Part shown: in pieces, positions 24,820 through 38,315 of the stretch
Layout: every line of letters begins with the position of its first letter
Numbering within the stretch: the first letter of the stretch is position 1
Assembly (NCBI GenBank): GCA_964007475.1
Contig: OZ023273.1
Location: forward strand, 63,808,108-63,872,107
Reading direction: 5' to 3'
Length of the DNA stretch: 64,000 nucleotides
Source of the DNA: Hybos culiciformis
Lineage: Eukaryota; Arthropoda; Insecta; Diptera; Hybotidae
The notes under the pieces: model-generated
What the model was told of the DNA's origin: nothing
What the model saw: only the letters and a program-made list of their open reading frames with translations
Databases searched by the model: none
Translations under genes and position numbers: made by a program

Positions 24820-25010
24820 CACAAATGGCGATTAATTAATTAAGTTTTATCCAGTTTTTTTATGATATACATTCATATTATAGTATTAATAAATATTACA
24901 TAGTATTAATAAATTTAAATAATGTGAAATGAATTCATATATAATATATATCCATAATATGTACAATATTAATAGATTTAGATCTACTCATTGTAATTTT
25001 GAACACATGT
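24820..25010. other. AT-rich spacer, possibly the 3' tail of the retrotransposon relic
   Basis: It follows the stop at 24819 and contains a repeated ATAGTATTAATAAAT word (near 24879 and 24900). No poly-A tail or target-site duplication that would define the LINE 3' end was identified. Confidence 0.3.
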
Positions 25011-25018
25011 ATTATAGT
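25011..25018. repeat. Left copy of an 8-bp target-site duplication
   Basis: ATTATAGT lies directly outside the left terminal repeat. The identical 8 bases lie directly outside the right end at 26771-26778. Confidence 0.85.
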
Positions 25019-25975
25019 TAGCAACCTGACATTTTTTTCATTTTTTCAAGTTAATCGTTAGACTTTCATTTTACATTTATTTTATAGGCTGATATTTGAC
25101 GAAAGTTTTTGCATTTCAGATTTAAAAAAAAAAAATTTTTTTTGGGAGATATGACGATTCTTGTGGCAGAAGGCTTGGAAAATTTTGAAACCTCAAACTA
25201 TCATCTCTCTGTTGTTAAATTTACAAAAATATTTTCAGATATTATTTTAAGTAGGTATTCGTGCGGGCTTTCTTTGCAGGTGCTGGCAACTCGGTGTTGC
25301 CAGTTTAACCCATACAGAAACCCTAAAAACACTGAAAAAACAAAAAATGGGTTTTTTCATTTGAATGTACTCCCTCAATTTTCAACAGATTTGGTCACTC
25401 TATATCATTTTGGAAAGGTCTTCCAGACCACTTTAAAAAGCCGCTTTCGCAGGTTGAAATTTTTTAATGTTTTAGAAGAAAATTCACTTCTTAGAATTTC
25501 CCCATACAAAAAAATTACCATTTTTAGCCATTTTCAAAAATGTTGTACTCCATGATCTTACGTACGATATTTTTTAAACTTCGCAATCAAAAAGTACATA
25601 TTTATACCTTTCCAAAGCCGCTTTCGCAGGTGAAATCGGTCCAGTACTTTCGGATTGGCGGAATTTTATATAAAACCAGTTTTGAAGTTTTTTGGTTCGA
25701 TTTTTGCTCAGTTTTACTCTATATATTTTCGAGAACTGTTTTAAACAGACTCACTTCCATTTCACTTTCATAGACATTGTCATATAAGCTTTGAAATTCT
25801 TTTTTTTTAATGTTTCTTCCACATCAATTTCATTTTCTTTCCAATTTTCTTTTCCAAACTTATAACCTAAACTTTTTGTTATTGTAATTTGTTTTTTCAG
25901 TATTTAATCCTATCTGATTTTACAATAATTTCTGAAAGGCATATAGCAAGTTCTATAAAATCAAGTATCTCCGAA

Positions 25976-26134
25976 CAGGGCTGGACTGGGACCGGGAAAC
26001 TCAAATTTTCTTTGTAAAAAAATTTTCTCACGCTTAAAAAAAAAATTAAAAGTAAACATTATAATTTTAGACAACAGATTTTAGTACCGCCCACCAGGAA
26101 ACTCCTTCTAGCTTGTTAGGCCAGTCCAGCTCGG
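25976..26134. mobile_element. Nested 159-bp hAT-type MITE
   Basis: The left end begins CAGGGCTGGACTGGGACC. The right end, TAGGCCAGTCCAGCTCGG, is its imperfect inverted copy with CCAGTCCAGC intact. Both sides carry the same 8 bases, TCTCCGAA (25968-25975 and 26135-26142). It lies wholly inside the larger 25019-26770 element, so it inserted later. CAGGG starts are common in hAT MITEs. It is too short to code. Confidence 0.8.
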
Positions 26135-26270
26135 TCTCCGAATCAGTCAAAATCTCACTCACGAGTTGTTTTGAGTCGCTTTTACGTTTTTTAGTAGTAG
26201 ATAATTGTTTTAAATTATTCGAACGTTTTATCCGCTCATTCACGTTCCAACATGCATTTCCTAAAAACAT
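26135..26270 (-). pseudogene. Possible coding relic interrupted by the nested MITE
   Basis: Leftward from 26270 an open frame reads MFLGNACWNVNERIKRSNNL then KKRKSDSKQLVSEILTDSE, a basic then acidic stretch that looks more protein-like than its surroundings. The frame runs into the nested element at 26134, and its further residues there are artefacts of the insertion. On the far side of the MITE (25975 leftward) the frame stays open for another 20 or so codons. It could be a remnant of a transposase or of a captured gene. I do not recognise it. Confidence 0.3.
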
Positions 26271-29200
26271 GTCCTCATAAATTTGGGTTTTTCAGTCATT
26301 TTTGTTATGGATTCGTTCTTTAAAATTGAGTTTTTGAATAATTTGGTATAGCTCTTTTATTTATTATTCGATTCTTAAATTTTTTTTTTTTTTGGAAAGG
26401 TCTTGAAACGGTCTGTTTTTGGTTTCATTTCTGTAGTACAAATATTGCCCAAAAGGTGGAGCAATTTTAGTTTAATACACCAAATTGGTTAAAACGCCAT
26501 CTATACAATATTTTCAGGAACTAAAACTTTCTAAAAAAATGAAGGTAAACTCCTCCTGAATCAAAGTCTAGAACATCATGAAAGGCTATTTCGAAGTTTT
26601 CTTACTCAAAAATGCTTAATTTCAAAGTAACCAAAAAGTAACGGTAAAACCTAAAAAAACCAAAATGGCGGCAAACTTGTTGAACAAACATAATTTCTAA
26701 TACCACTTACTACCACTTTCAAGAATAAAAATCCAATTTTTGCAAAAAACGCGTTTTTGTCAGGTTGCTAATTATAGTAAGATTCAGCACAAGTGCTTGC
26801 CCTTTTTTGAATCTCATTCAAATAAATAAAAATAAAAAAAAAGTACAACACATATATAAAATACAAAAATATCACAATTTTGTGCTTAGAAGATTTTATC
26901 CAAGGACCTACATAGCATATTGATTAAGTGTATAGTCCTCTAAGAAAAATCCTTTTCGATACATTTTTCATGGATATTAAAAAATATTAAAAACATACTT
27001 ACCTATATAAAGCAATTAGGGTCAATATCCTGAATTGGGTTTTATTTTGTGCAGTAAATCTATGTCTTTCAAAGTAAAAATACAGAAACCAATTTTATTT
27101 TATAGTTTTTCGAAAAAATTATCGTCTGATGGATTATTATGTTTTTTTTACTTCATCGTGGAATTCTTTTAAAATCCTACTTTCATTCAATTCTCATAAT
27201 AATCCGTCATAGTTTAGGTTTACTATACTTTCAAAATTAATATGCTTGCGATATTCATGGTGAAGGATATTTGTATCAAGTACTTACCTTTATCTGAACT
27301 TGTTTCTCCGATTGAACGAATAATATTTCCATATGTATTTCATAACTTAATATTAAAAATAAAACAGTGTCAATAATTTTTCAATTTATATAGTCTTTTT
27401 TTTATTTTCTTTTTTATATTGTATTTTTTTTTTTTTTAAATAGGTACATTATCTATTTTTTAAATAATTTTTTTCATAAATAAATTTATATAACGTATAT
27501 TACTATATTATTATGTTTCCTAAAAATGTTTAAAATTTGTATGTTCATTTATGATTTAAAAATATTATTAATGAAACTCATCTTAAATACTTCAAGTATA
27601 ATGTAATTAATTGCTATAATAAAATTACTATTATAATTTAATAGTAATATAATTATATAATCTCAATTATTTCTATATATAATGTATAACAAAGCGTGTT
27701 TTATTTAAGAAATCAATAATAATTTTATCTACATTATATTTAAGCTTCAGTATCTTGGAATTTTCTTTAAATAAATTACTTTTCTCATAAAGAAAAATTT
27801 TAAAATAATTGATTTCTTATCATTTTGTCAATAATTGATCGAAAGCATAGTTTATTATCATTATTTTAATTTGTATAAGCTCAGTGGAATATACACACAT
27901 ATACAATACATAATATGTACTAAAAATTATTATAAATTTTTTTGAGCTCTTCTTACATTACACTATTAAATTCGATTTTTAATTCGGTTAAAACTGGTAT
28001 AAAATATAGTAATTAGTACATTTTTGGCGGGATATTATTAGTCTTTTTTTTCTTTGAAAATTATTTATGAGCAATAGTTATATATAAAAATATGTTAATG
28101 TTTACTGAACAATATTGAACATAACAACATAATACAGAATTTGATTACTAAAAAAATATCAGCAATTTATATAAAGTTTCGAGATTTTGGGACAGAGCTT
28201 CAACAAGGATATTATTTTCAAAAAAACAAAACTATTAAAAAAATGTGAATATTAAATTTAAGGAGAGAAAAATATTATACTGTCTAGTGGTGTATTACAT
28301 GTTAAGGAAGAAAACATTATTACATTTTTAATTTTTAATAGAAATAGTAGTAGATATACATTTTCAATATGAAAACGATTTTAAATATAAAAATTATTAT
28401 TATTTTTGTTTTCTAATTTTTTTTTATACCAAAATAAAAATGTTAATAATATGTATGATGTATGTATATAGAAATCCTTAAGTATTTTCAATGAAAAATA
28501 TATAATACATACATAAAACATTGTATGCATATATCATATTCAATTTATTTTTTTACAATATTTTTTTTTTAATTCAAATAAATTAAAACTGTCTTGGAAC
28601 TATTACAATTCTAAAAAAAAAAAATGTTTTGTTAAAAATTATGCACATAACATAATGCATTTTTTTTAAGTTATTTTACATTATTATGCATTTTCTAAGC
28701 AATTTGATAATAATACTATATCTAATAATAAATTATTTTAACAATTAAGCAAAGTAAAATTTAGAAAATTCTTCGAATTCAGTTCAACTGCAAAATGTAT
28801 AATTTATTAAATTATACATTTTTAGCATATTTTTTTTATTTTTTTTTCACGTTTAATAAATATTAAGTAAATATATATATTCATGTTTCACTACTGGTCA
28901 AGTTTATTAGTTATATTTATATATAAAAGCTCTGTATATCATTTATACTTTGTACTTTAATTTTATATAATGTACAAGTGAATACTATGTATAGTTTGAT
29001 AAAAAATTGAAAAATATATAAGCTAAATTTTGGAAAAAAAAAAAATTGAACTTCAATGTTTATTTGAATTCACAATGAATTTAATGTAAAAATGTTAATT
29101 TTAAATATTTAAAAAAATAAACTTAATATCAAGGCACTGAAAATTTATTTCCTTTTTACAAAATTGAACTATTATTTTGGCAAATAAAACTAATAATTAT

Positions 29201-30196
29201 ATGATTAATATTATAATTATAAATTATTATTATAATTATAAATTATTATTATAAATTTCATCATTCGAATCTTAAATTTGTGCAATACTAGTATTTAACT
29301 CTTTATTAAGCTCTACTCATTTAATGTATAAATTATTTTCAACAGCATATTTTTAATTCTAACAATTATAATTGTTTGAAACTGAACGATTTAATCAAAC
29401 TAAGTAACATATATATACATGCATGTTATGTTTTCAATAATAAATCTCAACGTATATTGTTAAAGAGATATGATTAATTTTTTTTTTGAAATAATGCTAA
29501 AAAACAATGAATCTTTGTTCTTTGCAACCAATAAAATATAACTAAAAAAAAATTGATTTTGCTTGTGTCAATTAAAATATTTATTTACTACTTCTTGATT
29601 GGCATATGCAAGTCCTTCTTATTAAGAAAAATAAAAAATTTAAATTAATAAAAAAAAAAATGATAGCATGTTTTTTACATATAAATTTCCATTCCAAAAC
29701 ATGCGTAATATCAATGAAAAATAGTTCTTATCTGGAATAATTTTACAAAGAAATAATACATAATTTACAATATTATCAATATTATTATTTCGTATATATA
29801 TATATATATGAACAAAGAAGTAATTTTTAGGTATATATGTACATAATAGAATTAAAAGGAATCTCAAAAACAATTAATTTAAATATAGATAAATTTTGAA
29901 AAATAATGTAAGGAAATTAAAAAATATTTAATTTGTTTTTGATTACATGATGTCTGCAATTTAAAAATATTTCATTAAATATCCATAGAAAAAATTTTGA
30001 AAATATAAATTTAAAAACAAAAAAAAATAAATAAAATTGATGCACAAATATTTATTTTTAAAATTTCAAAATAAATAAAATTTTATGACAACAACTAAAT
30101 TTAATTTATGATTCTGTTACTAATTTCAATTAGTCAACTACCTACTAGGATAAATGTAATTTTTAATTTTTTTTTCAAGATGAATTTACCAAAACT

Positions 30197-30312
30197 TATA
30201 TACTATATATATATTATATATACTATATATATATTACTATATATATATTACTATATATATATATTATATATATATATACTATATATATATATTATATAAT
30301 ATATATATTATT
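30197..30312. repeat. TA-rich microsatellite with periodic interruptions
   Basis: About 115 bases of (TA)n are broken at intervals by ACTA or ATTA units, giving a TACTATATATATATTA-like higher-order pattern. The open frame through it is only a by-product of the repeat. Confidence 0.85.
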
Positions 30313-30794
30313 TATCCAACAACTATAATTATATTTAAGTGTTGATTTTATAACTCATAATTTACATAAGCTCACCATAATGCACTACTCAAATGAATAT
30401 ATTATTGCACAAATAAGAAATTTTAGTTAATTTTAGACTACCTAATAAGAATTGCGTTGTGAACATTATTTTAGAAATTTTTGTAGTATTATTAGGAAAA
30501 TTGTTTTTAATTTTTTTTTTATAGATTTTATTGAATAAAATTTTTTTGTTAAATTTTAAAATAAATAAATAATTTATTAATTTTTTTTTTTTTTATAAAT
30601 AGTTGAAGAAAAAATAAAATGTAGTGGGATTTTCATGAAATTTAAAATATTTTTTTTTTTCAAAATTTAATAAACGTGATTATAATTAAAATATGAAGCT
30701 TTTTAATTGATTGGAAAAATATTGAATTATTTAATTTTAATTGGAATTTAATCACATGAAAAAAAAAATTCATTTAAATTTATAAAAAAATTCA

Positions 30795-30960
30795 AAGTCC
30801 GCATATTGCGCTTTCAATATGCATAGCATACGGTAGCGCTGTAAGATATTAAGCTATTTGCACACACACAGTGTACTTTCAATGAAGTCATTTAAAAAAA
30901 AAAGTAAGTGACAAGATCATAGTCCGTATCGCACATTAGCGTTAAGCATAGCGTGAATAT
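30795..30960. other. GC-richer patch with imperfect repeated words
   Basis: AGTCCGCATATTGCGC at about 30796 resembles AGTCCGTATCGCACATTAGCG at about 30921. GCATAGCATACGG resembles AAGCATAGCGTG in the same order. A small inverted repeat, CATATTG...CAATATG, is also present. The patch stands out from the AT-rich flanks. It could be an old repeat fragment or a regulatory element; no gene is supported. Confidence 0.25.
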
Positions 30961-33900
30961 TCAATTTAATTTGTTTCTTTTTTTTATGTAGGAGATTTTT
31001 TAACTGCGAATGCTAAGAAAAATGTTTTTTTTTAATTGATTTTCAACACTTTTCACTAAATTCTATGTAGGTACCTTATATAAATAATTTTTTTTATTTT
31101 TCTAAAAGTTAGTGTCAAGTCCAAAGTAGAGATCTGGTTTAAAGTAAGAAGAAAAATAAAATCCGTAAAATGGATAAAGATTTTTTTTTTCCTTTCAAAA
31201 ACCAATAAATTAATTTATTTAATCGCTATATATGCATGTTCACAAAATATATATATACAGTATATAATAAAAATATATACATATAAATTTATAAATACGA
31301 ATATGTACATTATATTGAATAGTTTTTCTAGGAAAAAATATTAATTAACATTTTATATGAATTTTTAATTAAGTTGATGAAAATAGAGTTAAGTTCATTG
31401 GACAAGGTAGTCAAATCCATTATAGAGATATTGTTCTTATAGTTGTCAAGTCAACTGTTTTTTTTTTATTCATTTATGCATTTTATGGAAATATAATTTG
31501 AGATTCAATTTATTTTATATTGATATTGCCTGTTTATTTAAATAATAAGTATACTATTTATTACTAATTAAAAATTAAAAAAATTCTTGCTCCTCATCAA
31601 ATTTTTCGCGCCCAAATAATGAACCACATACATATATGATTTTCCATTTTTCTTGTTCATGAAATAAACAAAACTCAACAACAACGATTAGTTCTAACAA
31701 AATATTTTTATTATTACAAACAAACAAAAATCAAATAAACATTTAATTATCGTATTCTTGCTAAAAAGTAAAACTATAAAGACAAATATTAAAAGCATGC
31801 GACTTAAAGCTTACTGTATTTGTTACGAAATGAGACAGCAAATTAACACTTCTCATTAAGCTGAATAAAGGAAAAATATAAAGATATACTATATGTTAAA
31901 TTGTACTACTATATGATTCATTTCCAAAGAAATTAATATACATTAGTTTAAATATTTGCTAGAATGTACTTGAACTTTGTGGAGGAAAGAATAAACTAGT
32001 CGATAAAAATAATGATTCAATTTCGAAATGATTAAATACAGAACTTATTCCTTGTGTACACAATGAATCAAACTAGTTAATGAACCAGTTCAGAAAGGAA
32101 ACAATTACTTGTATTCAGTTTGTGGAAGCGAACCAGAATTGATTGAATTACCGCTGTGTTATTCAAGGAAATCGTCCATTTCATACGCAATATAAAAAAT
32201 TTTCCAAGATTATAATCAGTATGTGTAATATGTACAACCTATTTATGGGAATTCATATTATGAAGTGATTATGTTAATCGAACTAATTTTTTTTTTATTA
32301 TCAAAAAAAAAAAGATAATACATTATAGATTACATTATTAAATAATCATATATAATTCATGTATTATAGGGCTTTTGCGGAAATGCATTAATAAAATATG
32401 TCAATGCAGTATTAAGAATAGGAAGTTAAATCTTATTAAACATTATTAAGTAAGATTTGTGTTGTGTAAATATAAAATAACTTTAAGTAACACAAATTTA
32501 AGAAGAAAAAAAAAACTTAATAAAAATTTATATAGGGAAAGAAAGGTCAAAACTTTAGTAAATATAATTGATTAAGCATATAACAACTTAAGGTTATAGT
32601 AATCAGTTTACCGTAAATACCGGAAGTTATTGAATTTTTTATATTTTTTTTTTTTTTAAATATTGATCAGTAAAGTTATTTTATTATAAATTAGCTTAAT
32701 GTAAATAAAATTAGCGTTATATTAATAAATCTTATGATTTTTAAGATTTTTGTTTATGCATTAAAATTTTATAAATATTTTTTTCATAAAAACAAATCTT
32801 TTTCTTCATTTTGTTTTTGTCTTTATTTAACTTTGCTCCTAGCGATGTCTACATTTTTAATAGAATTTCTTATGAGAAGAATTTGGACGATAAAGGTCCA
32901 TTGAATCTTTGAATAAAAAAAAATAGATTTTTTTTTGTGTCTTTGATTGGTTAAATTTAGAATTATATTGTTTTTGAGCATATATATATACCTCGCAGAA
33001 CATTTTGAGAAACTACTTAAGTCTTAAGTTGAACTCAAATGCGATGAAATATGTAAAGGTACAATTTAATGCACATATGACTTTATGTTATTCGCTGTGT
33101 AAATAAATTATTAAAAATTTTTATTTTTGAATAATATGAAAGGAAATGTAATGTTTGACCTCTTGAGAAAATAATATTCTTATATGTCATTAAATCATAA
33201 TGATTGACAACATAATTGTAGCATTCAATATGTTAATGATCTCTATAATGGAACATAGGTGTTTTGTTTTAATTTTAGCTGCATTTCTCATTCTGACGCA
33301 TTATTTTTGTTAATAATAAAGTAGAAATTTTTATGTTAAATTTTTTTTTTAGAATTCAATTGTGTGAAATTATTGTTTTATTTTTATTTTATTTTTATTT
33401 TTTGTTTTTAAGAAAAATATTTTATTTTTGTCAATTTTTTTTTAAATCTTCATATTTCAAGTTCAATTACGCTTCAGTTCTTTTTCAATCTTAAGCGGAA
33501 AAAAAATAATTTTTATGATTAAATCAAAGAGCAAAAAGCGTATAAGGTTGATTGGTACTTGAAAAATATTAATTATCGGGCCACGTTTAAGCAAACAGCA
33601 AAAATTGATGTAAAATTCATTCATGCATAACTAATTAAATATACACATTGAACAAATTCGATGTACAATATTATTCGATTCAAATAAGATACACAACAAA
33701 AGTAATTATTTTGTTTTTTAATTATTGTTTGTTCGGACCTATTTTTTTCATTTTTTTTTTAAATATTATTTTAAAACTTAATTTTCAAAAATTATTAAAA
33801 TTATAAAATAATATATAATTATTCATAATGGTTTTATTAGATTTAAATAATGTTTGTTAAACATGTCAAGTGAATGTGGCATATTAGTTTTTATTTCTTT

Positions 33901-36900
33901 GTAATGTTTATATTTTTTTTTCCTTGAAAACCGCCGCAGCGGAAATATATAAAAATGATTTCCTTCTATTTTGAATCAAATTTTTCTTAGTTTTTTATTT
34001 ATGTAGTTTACAATATCAATCTGTTGTTTATTTGAAAATGAACTTGATTTATTCGTGACAATTTTATAAGAGATAATATTAATTTCAGTTTTTATTTTAA
34101 TAAGTATTATTAATTTTGCAATTTTTCCAGTTTTCAAGTTAATATTAATTTTTTAATTTGCACCCAATTTTTTTAATGTTTACATATAAAAAAGAAAAAC
34201 AGGATTTATTTATTTAATAAATCAAAAGCACAAAATATAAATAAACAACATATGATTTAATAGATAAGCTTTTTTCGAGATTTATCAGTCATGGCATTAG
34301 TTTATTAACTTAAAAAAAGTTAAAATTAAATTATCGTCACCATCTGTAGAAAAACAAAAAATTATATTTTTATGTTGAATGACTCTTTAAAAAAGTACAT
34401 TTTTTTTTTTTTAATTTGGACAGGAAAAAGATTTAATACATAATGAAAATTTATTAAAATAAATTTATTATGTACAGCATGAATATTGTATGTATATATA
34501 CCTACTTATTATATATTAGATCAGCTAAATTGTGGATATTAACAAATTAAGAACAAAAAAAAAATCCATTTTTAATTTTTTTCTACAAGACAGAAATATC
34601 TAAATTTAAATAAAATTGGCAAAAAAATTATTTTACCCTTTGACTGATCGATTGAGAAATATCTTTCAAAAAATTTTCAATGAAATAAAATCAATTTACG
34701 TTTTACTTAAAAAAAAAAAAAAAAACAAAATTAAAATAAATAAAAATTTTACTTTTATGCTCAGTGGTGCACAACCTTTAAACATTGAAAGATAATAAAA
34801 AAAATATATATATATGTCTAAGTCATGGAATCTTGAAATAGAGAGCATATAACTTTAATTAAAGTATTGTAAAAATGAAAGTTATGTACGCTATAATTAA
34901 GGTTAAAATAGATAAGATTCAAATTTTGATTTCAATAATATAAAAAATGGCACGGCTTTAATACTAAGTTAACCACAATTACGGTAGAAAAATTATTAAA
35001 GAAAAAAAAAAAAATAAACACAAAAATTAAAAGATATTACGCCAAAAATTTTATTCAAAAAAATTATTGTAAAATTCTTAACATAATAATATTATGTACA
35101 TATGTAAGTAATTTTTATAGGCATGTAAAGTAAAATTTTTATTGCTATTTTTCTTTCAGAAAATTATTATTTGTAAGCTATTTTTGAAAAAAATTAATTA
35201 TATATTTAATGTGTGAGTAGGTTCATCCATAATTCATTTTAGATAATAAAATTAACCAAAAGTGATTACATGATTTTATTTTTAAACACACAATTTATAT
35301 GGGAAAATATTTTAACTTTAATTAGATTTATTTCGAAAATTTTTAATTTTTCGTATAACCGTATAACCCACAATTAGCGGCAATAATTTTTTAACCCGTA
35401 TCAACATATAATTTTTGAAAATTTAAACTTGCAAATTAATTAAAAAATTTTATATATCGGTTCGAATTTGCGTATTCAATGAAATGTTTTGAATGTGTAT
35501 CTTTGAGATTTAAAAAAAATATTACATAAAACACTATCATAACGTTATTAGAGACTATAGAGAAAGAAGTTCCAGAGAAGTCCTAAGTACTGACGTTATA
35601 TATGCATTCTCGCTGTGACAGGGGTCAAGTACTTTTTTCTTTTATAGGCAATCAATTATTTATTTACTCAATTGTTATTATTTTACTTTTCTCATATTGA
35701 CAGAATATTTTTTGACGTCAAATCATAATAAAGTCTCGTTTTTTTTTTAAGAAGTATTTTAAAATTTATTTTGAACTTTCACACACATTTTTAAGTGTAA
35801 TTTAAAAGTAGATTTTACTATTATTTGAAAGTTAATAATGATAATAAAATATATCATATGCATTAAAAACAATTTTTTTTTTAATTTCAATTCTAAACAT
35901 TTCTTAATTTGCGATAACGTTTCTGTAGAAGTAAAATTTTTCAAGTGTACATTTAATATTTAACTTTAAAAATTAAAGCATGTGTTTAGTATTTATTTCA
36001 TATTAAACATAATGTTGATTCTAATTTTCCACATATTGGCTTATCAAATATTAATAAAGATATATAACTATGTTGTATATGTTTAATTTTTCTCCTATAT
36101 ATTTATTATTATTTATCAATAACAAAATAAAAATATACATTATTATGTATAAATAAATATTTTGTTATATAAAATAAAAATAATTCCCTGGTATATATTT
36201 TTGGCTTCATATTAAATTTTAATTTATTGCACGTGTTTGTATGATTTATAAAGATTATCTACTTTTGAATTAAAAAACAAAAAAAAAATGAAAAAGCTCA
36301 ATAAATAAGTTTTAACAACTTTTTGGCATTTTTACTAGAGAGGTATTTAAAAACTGTTATTTTCATACAATATTTTAATGATATTATTACGTGTGTACAT
36401 TGCATTAAAAATTTATACATATAATGAATATAATTATTCTAGAAATTTTTTAAAATATGAATATTTAATGTAGTAAATTTGGATTCACTAAATAATAATA
36501 TTATGTCATAATTAAAAAAATTATTATTCAAACTTTGTAATTGGGGGAAAAAAATTGGAACAAATTTATGTAACAAATAAAAGTTCAATCGTTAAATGCA
36601 ATCTATTTTGTCCTAATATTACAAACTTGAAATATAATAATTATCTGTATAATTGACTTATATAATCTACTAGAGATTCTTGTTGAGATTTATTCATCTT
36701 AATCCGAAATGAATTAATTAATCAATGTGCCTAAAATTGAACAAAGTTTCTCAGCATTAATAAGAATTAATAATAAAGAATCTAAAAATATTTGGGATCT
36801 TTTAATATTATATCTGACAGTTTTCAATCCATGATATAATTTTCTTTTAATTTACTACATACTGTAGTATTCTAAAAATAAATATATAATTATTAAACTT

Positions 36901-38315
36901 GTTGATTTAGATGATGTCAAATTTTTGACTTTTCAAATATCGAATTACAAACATCGTGAATTGATTTTTCTTTTTGCTATTTTATTTTAATTTTTCTCAA
37001 TTTTTTTTTTTTTTTTTTAATTCTAAAAATTAAAATTTCAAAAGATTTTAGATTAAAAACAAAAAAAGTGACGGAAGTTTTTGAAACTTAAATAGTTTTT
37101 GTTGAAACCTACATAGAAAATAATTTTCTGTTTTATATTTTTTTTAATGGAAAAATTATCTTAAACCAAAACAAAAAAAATTTGAATGTCATTCAAAATG
37201 TTTTGAATATAGATAGAGAGTGTAGAGAAAAGAAAATAAAAAAAATTATCAGTTATGTACAGAATTATTATGCCTAAGCATTTTGATAACAGCAAAAATT
37301 AATGCCAAATAAATTTATTTTTTTTTATACATTATTATAAATAAAAAAGAAATAAAATTTAACATTATAATATTTGTATTTTACTTAGTTACCGATTAAA
37401 TTTATTTTTAGATGAGGTATAAAAATAAAATTCCGCAAACATTGCAAGTTTGTTTTTTTTTTATATGTTTTTTTCAAGTAATTTTCCTATGAAGTGATAA
37501 GTGAACCCAATTTCATTAATGAAATTTTTTTTTTTCGTAATTTATAATATTGATATTGTAAATTTTGTTTTCTGAAATTTTTATTATTTTTATTTCAAAA
37601 AAAAAAATCTTGATTTCAGTTTTGAGATGATTTAATTCAATGTTTAATTTTCATGCGCTTATACAATTTTTAAATTAGATTGTAAATTGTGTTTCTTTAA
37701 CCAATAAAGCTATTATGATCAAATATTTTGCGTAAAATTTGATAATATTTTTTTTTTTAATATTTTGATACCTTATATGATGTACCTTCTTATTACCTGA
37801 TTTCATTATTATAAATAGTTAGGTAGGTAATGTGTTATAATTATAATTTCAGAATTATTCACATTATTCACATTATTTTTCGTTTATCAGTGCATATACA
37901 TACATATAATAAATAGAATCATAAATTTTCAGTAAAACTGTGTTAATTTTATTTTTCTTTGATAATAATTTATCTTTGTTTGATTTTATGAGTAAAAATT
38001 TAAGTTTTTTTTGTAAACTATTTTACTGAAGAATGAATGTATATTTTTTGATTCAGTGTTTAATACTAAAATTGCCAAATTTAAGTCGAATAATTATATA
38101 ACGTGTAATTTAATGAGGACCAGCAGTTGAAAGTATCGAATGATGTTTAAAAAATATATATATTATTTTTTCTGTTAATTTTAATTCTAAATATTCTAAA
38201 ATCTACATAAAATCTGTATAGTCTACTAAAAACTAATTTAAATAATTTAATAATTTTTATAAGTTATTTTTTGTTTTTTATAATATAGTAATACCTCAAA
38301 ACTGTTTGTAAACAT

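Larger units (their letters stand above)
25019..26770. mobile_element. Non-autonomous DNA transposon with 8-bp target duplication (hAT-like)
   Basis: The ends are TAGCAACCTGACA and its perfect 13-base inverted copy TGTCAGGTTGCTA. They are flanked by an exact 8-base direct repeat, ATTATAGT. An 8-base duplication is the hallmark of hAT elements, also of P elements and some Merlin elements; the short ends fit hAT best, but this is inference. The 1752-bp interior has no recognisable transposase. It does contain an 18-base direct repeat (AAAGCCGCTTTCGCAGGT at 25437 and 25614), a hairpin CTGGCAACTCGGTGTTGCCAG-like word near 25284, and a nested second element (25976-26134). The intact duplication suggests a fairly recent insertion, right after the retrotransposon relic. 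Confidence 0.85.
26771..38315. other. 11.5-kb gene-free AT-rich region downstream of the GPCR
   Basis: This is extremely AT-rich DNA with long poly-A/T runs and TA microsatellites, and no supported exon on either strand. The part nearest 38315 must contain the 3' UTR of the receptor gene, which reads leftward. The polyadenylation site cannot be chosen because AATAAA occurs everywhere. A less AT-rich patch lies at about 30795-30960. Confidence 0.5.

Noticed and set aside
25109..25555. 148-residue open frame inside the 1.75-kb element as a transposase
   Set aside because: No hAT dimerisation motif, no zinc-finger BED pattern and no catalytic block could be seen. The composition is that of translated non-coding DNA.
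30108..30299. Open frame of Tyr and Ile repeats
   Set aside because: It is a reading of the TA microsatellite, not a protein.
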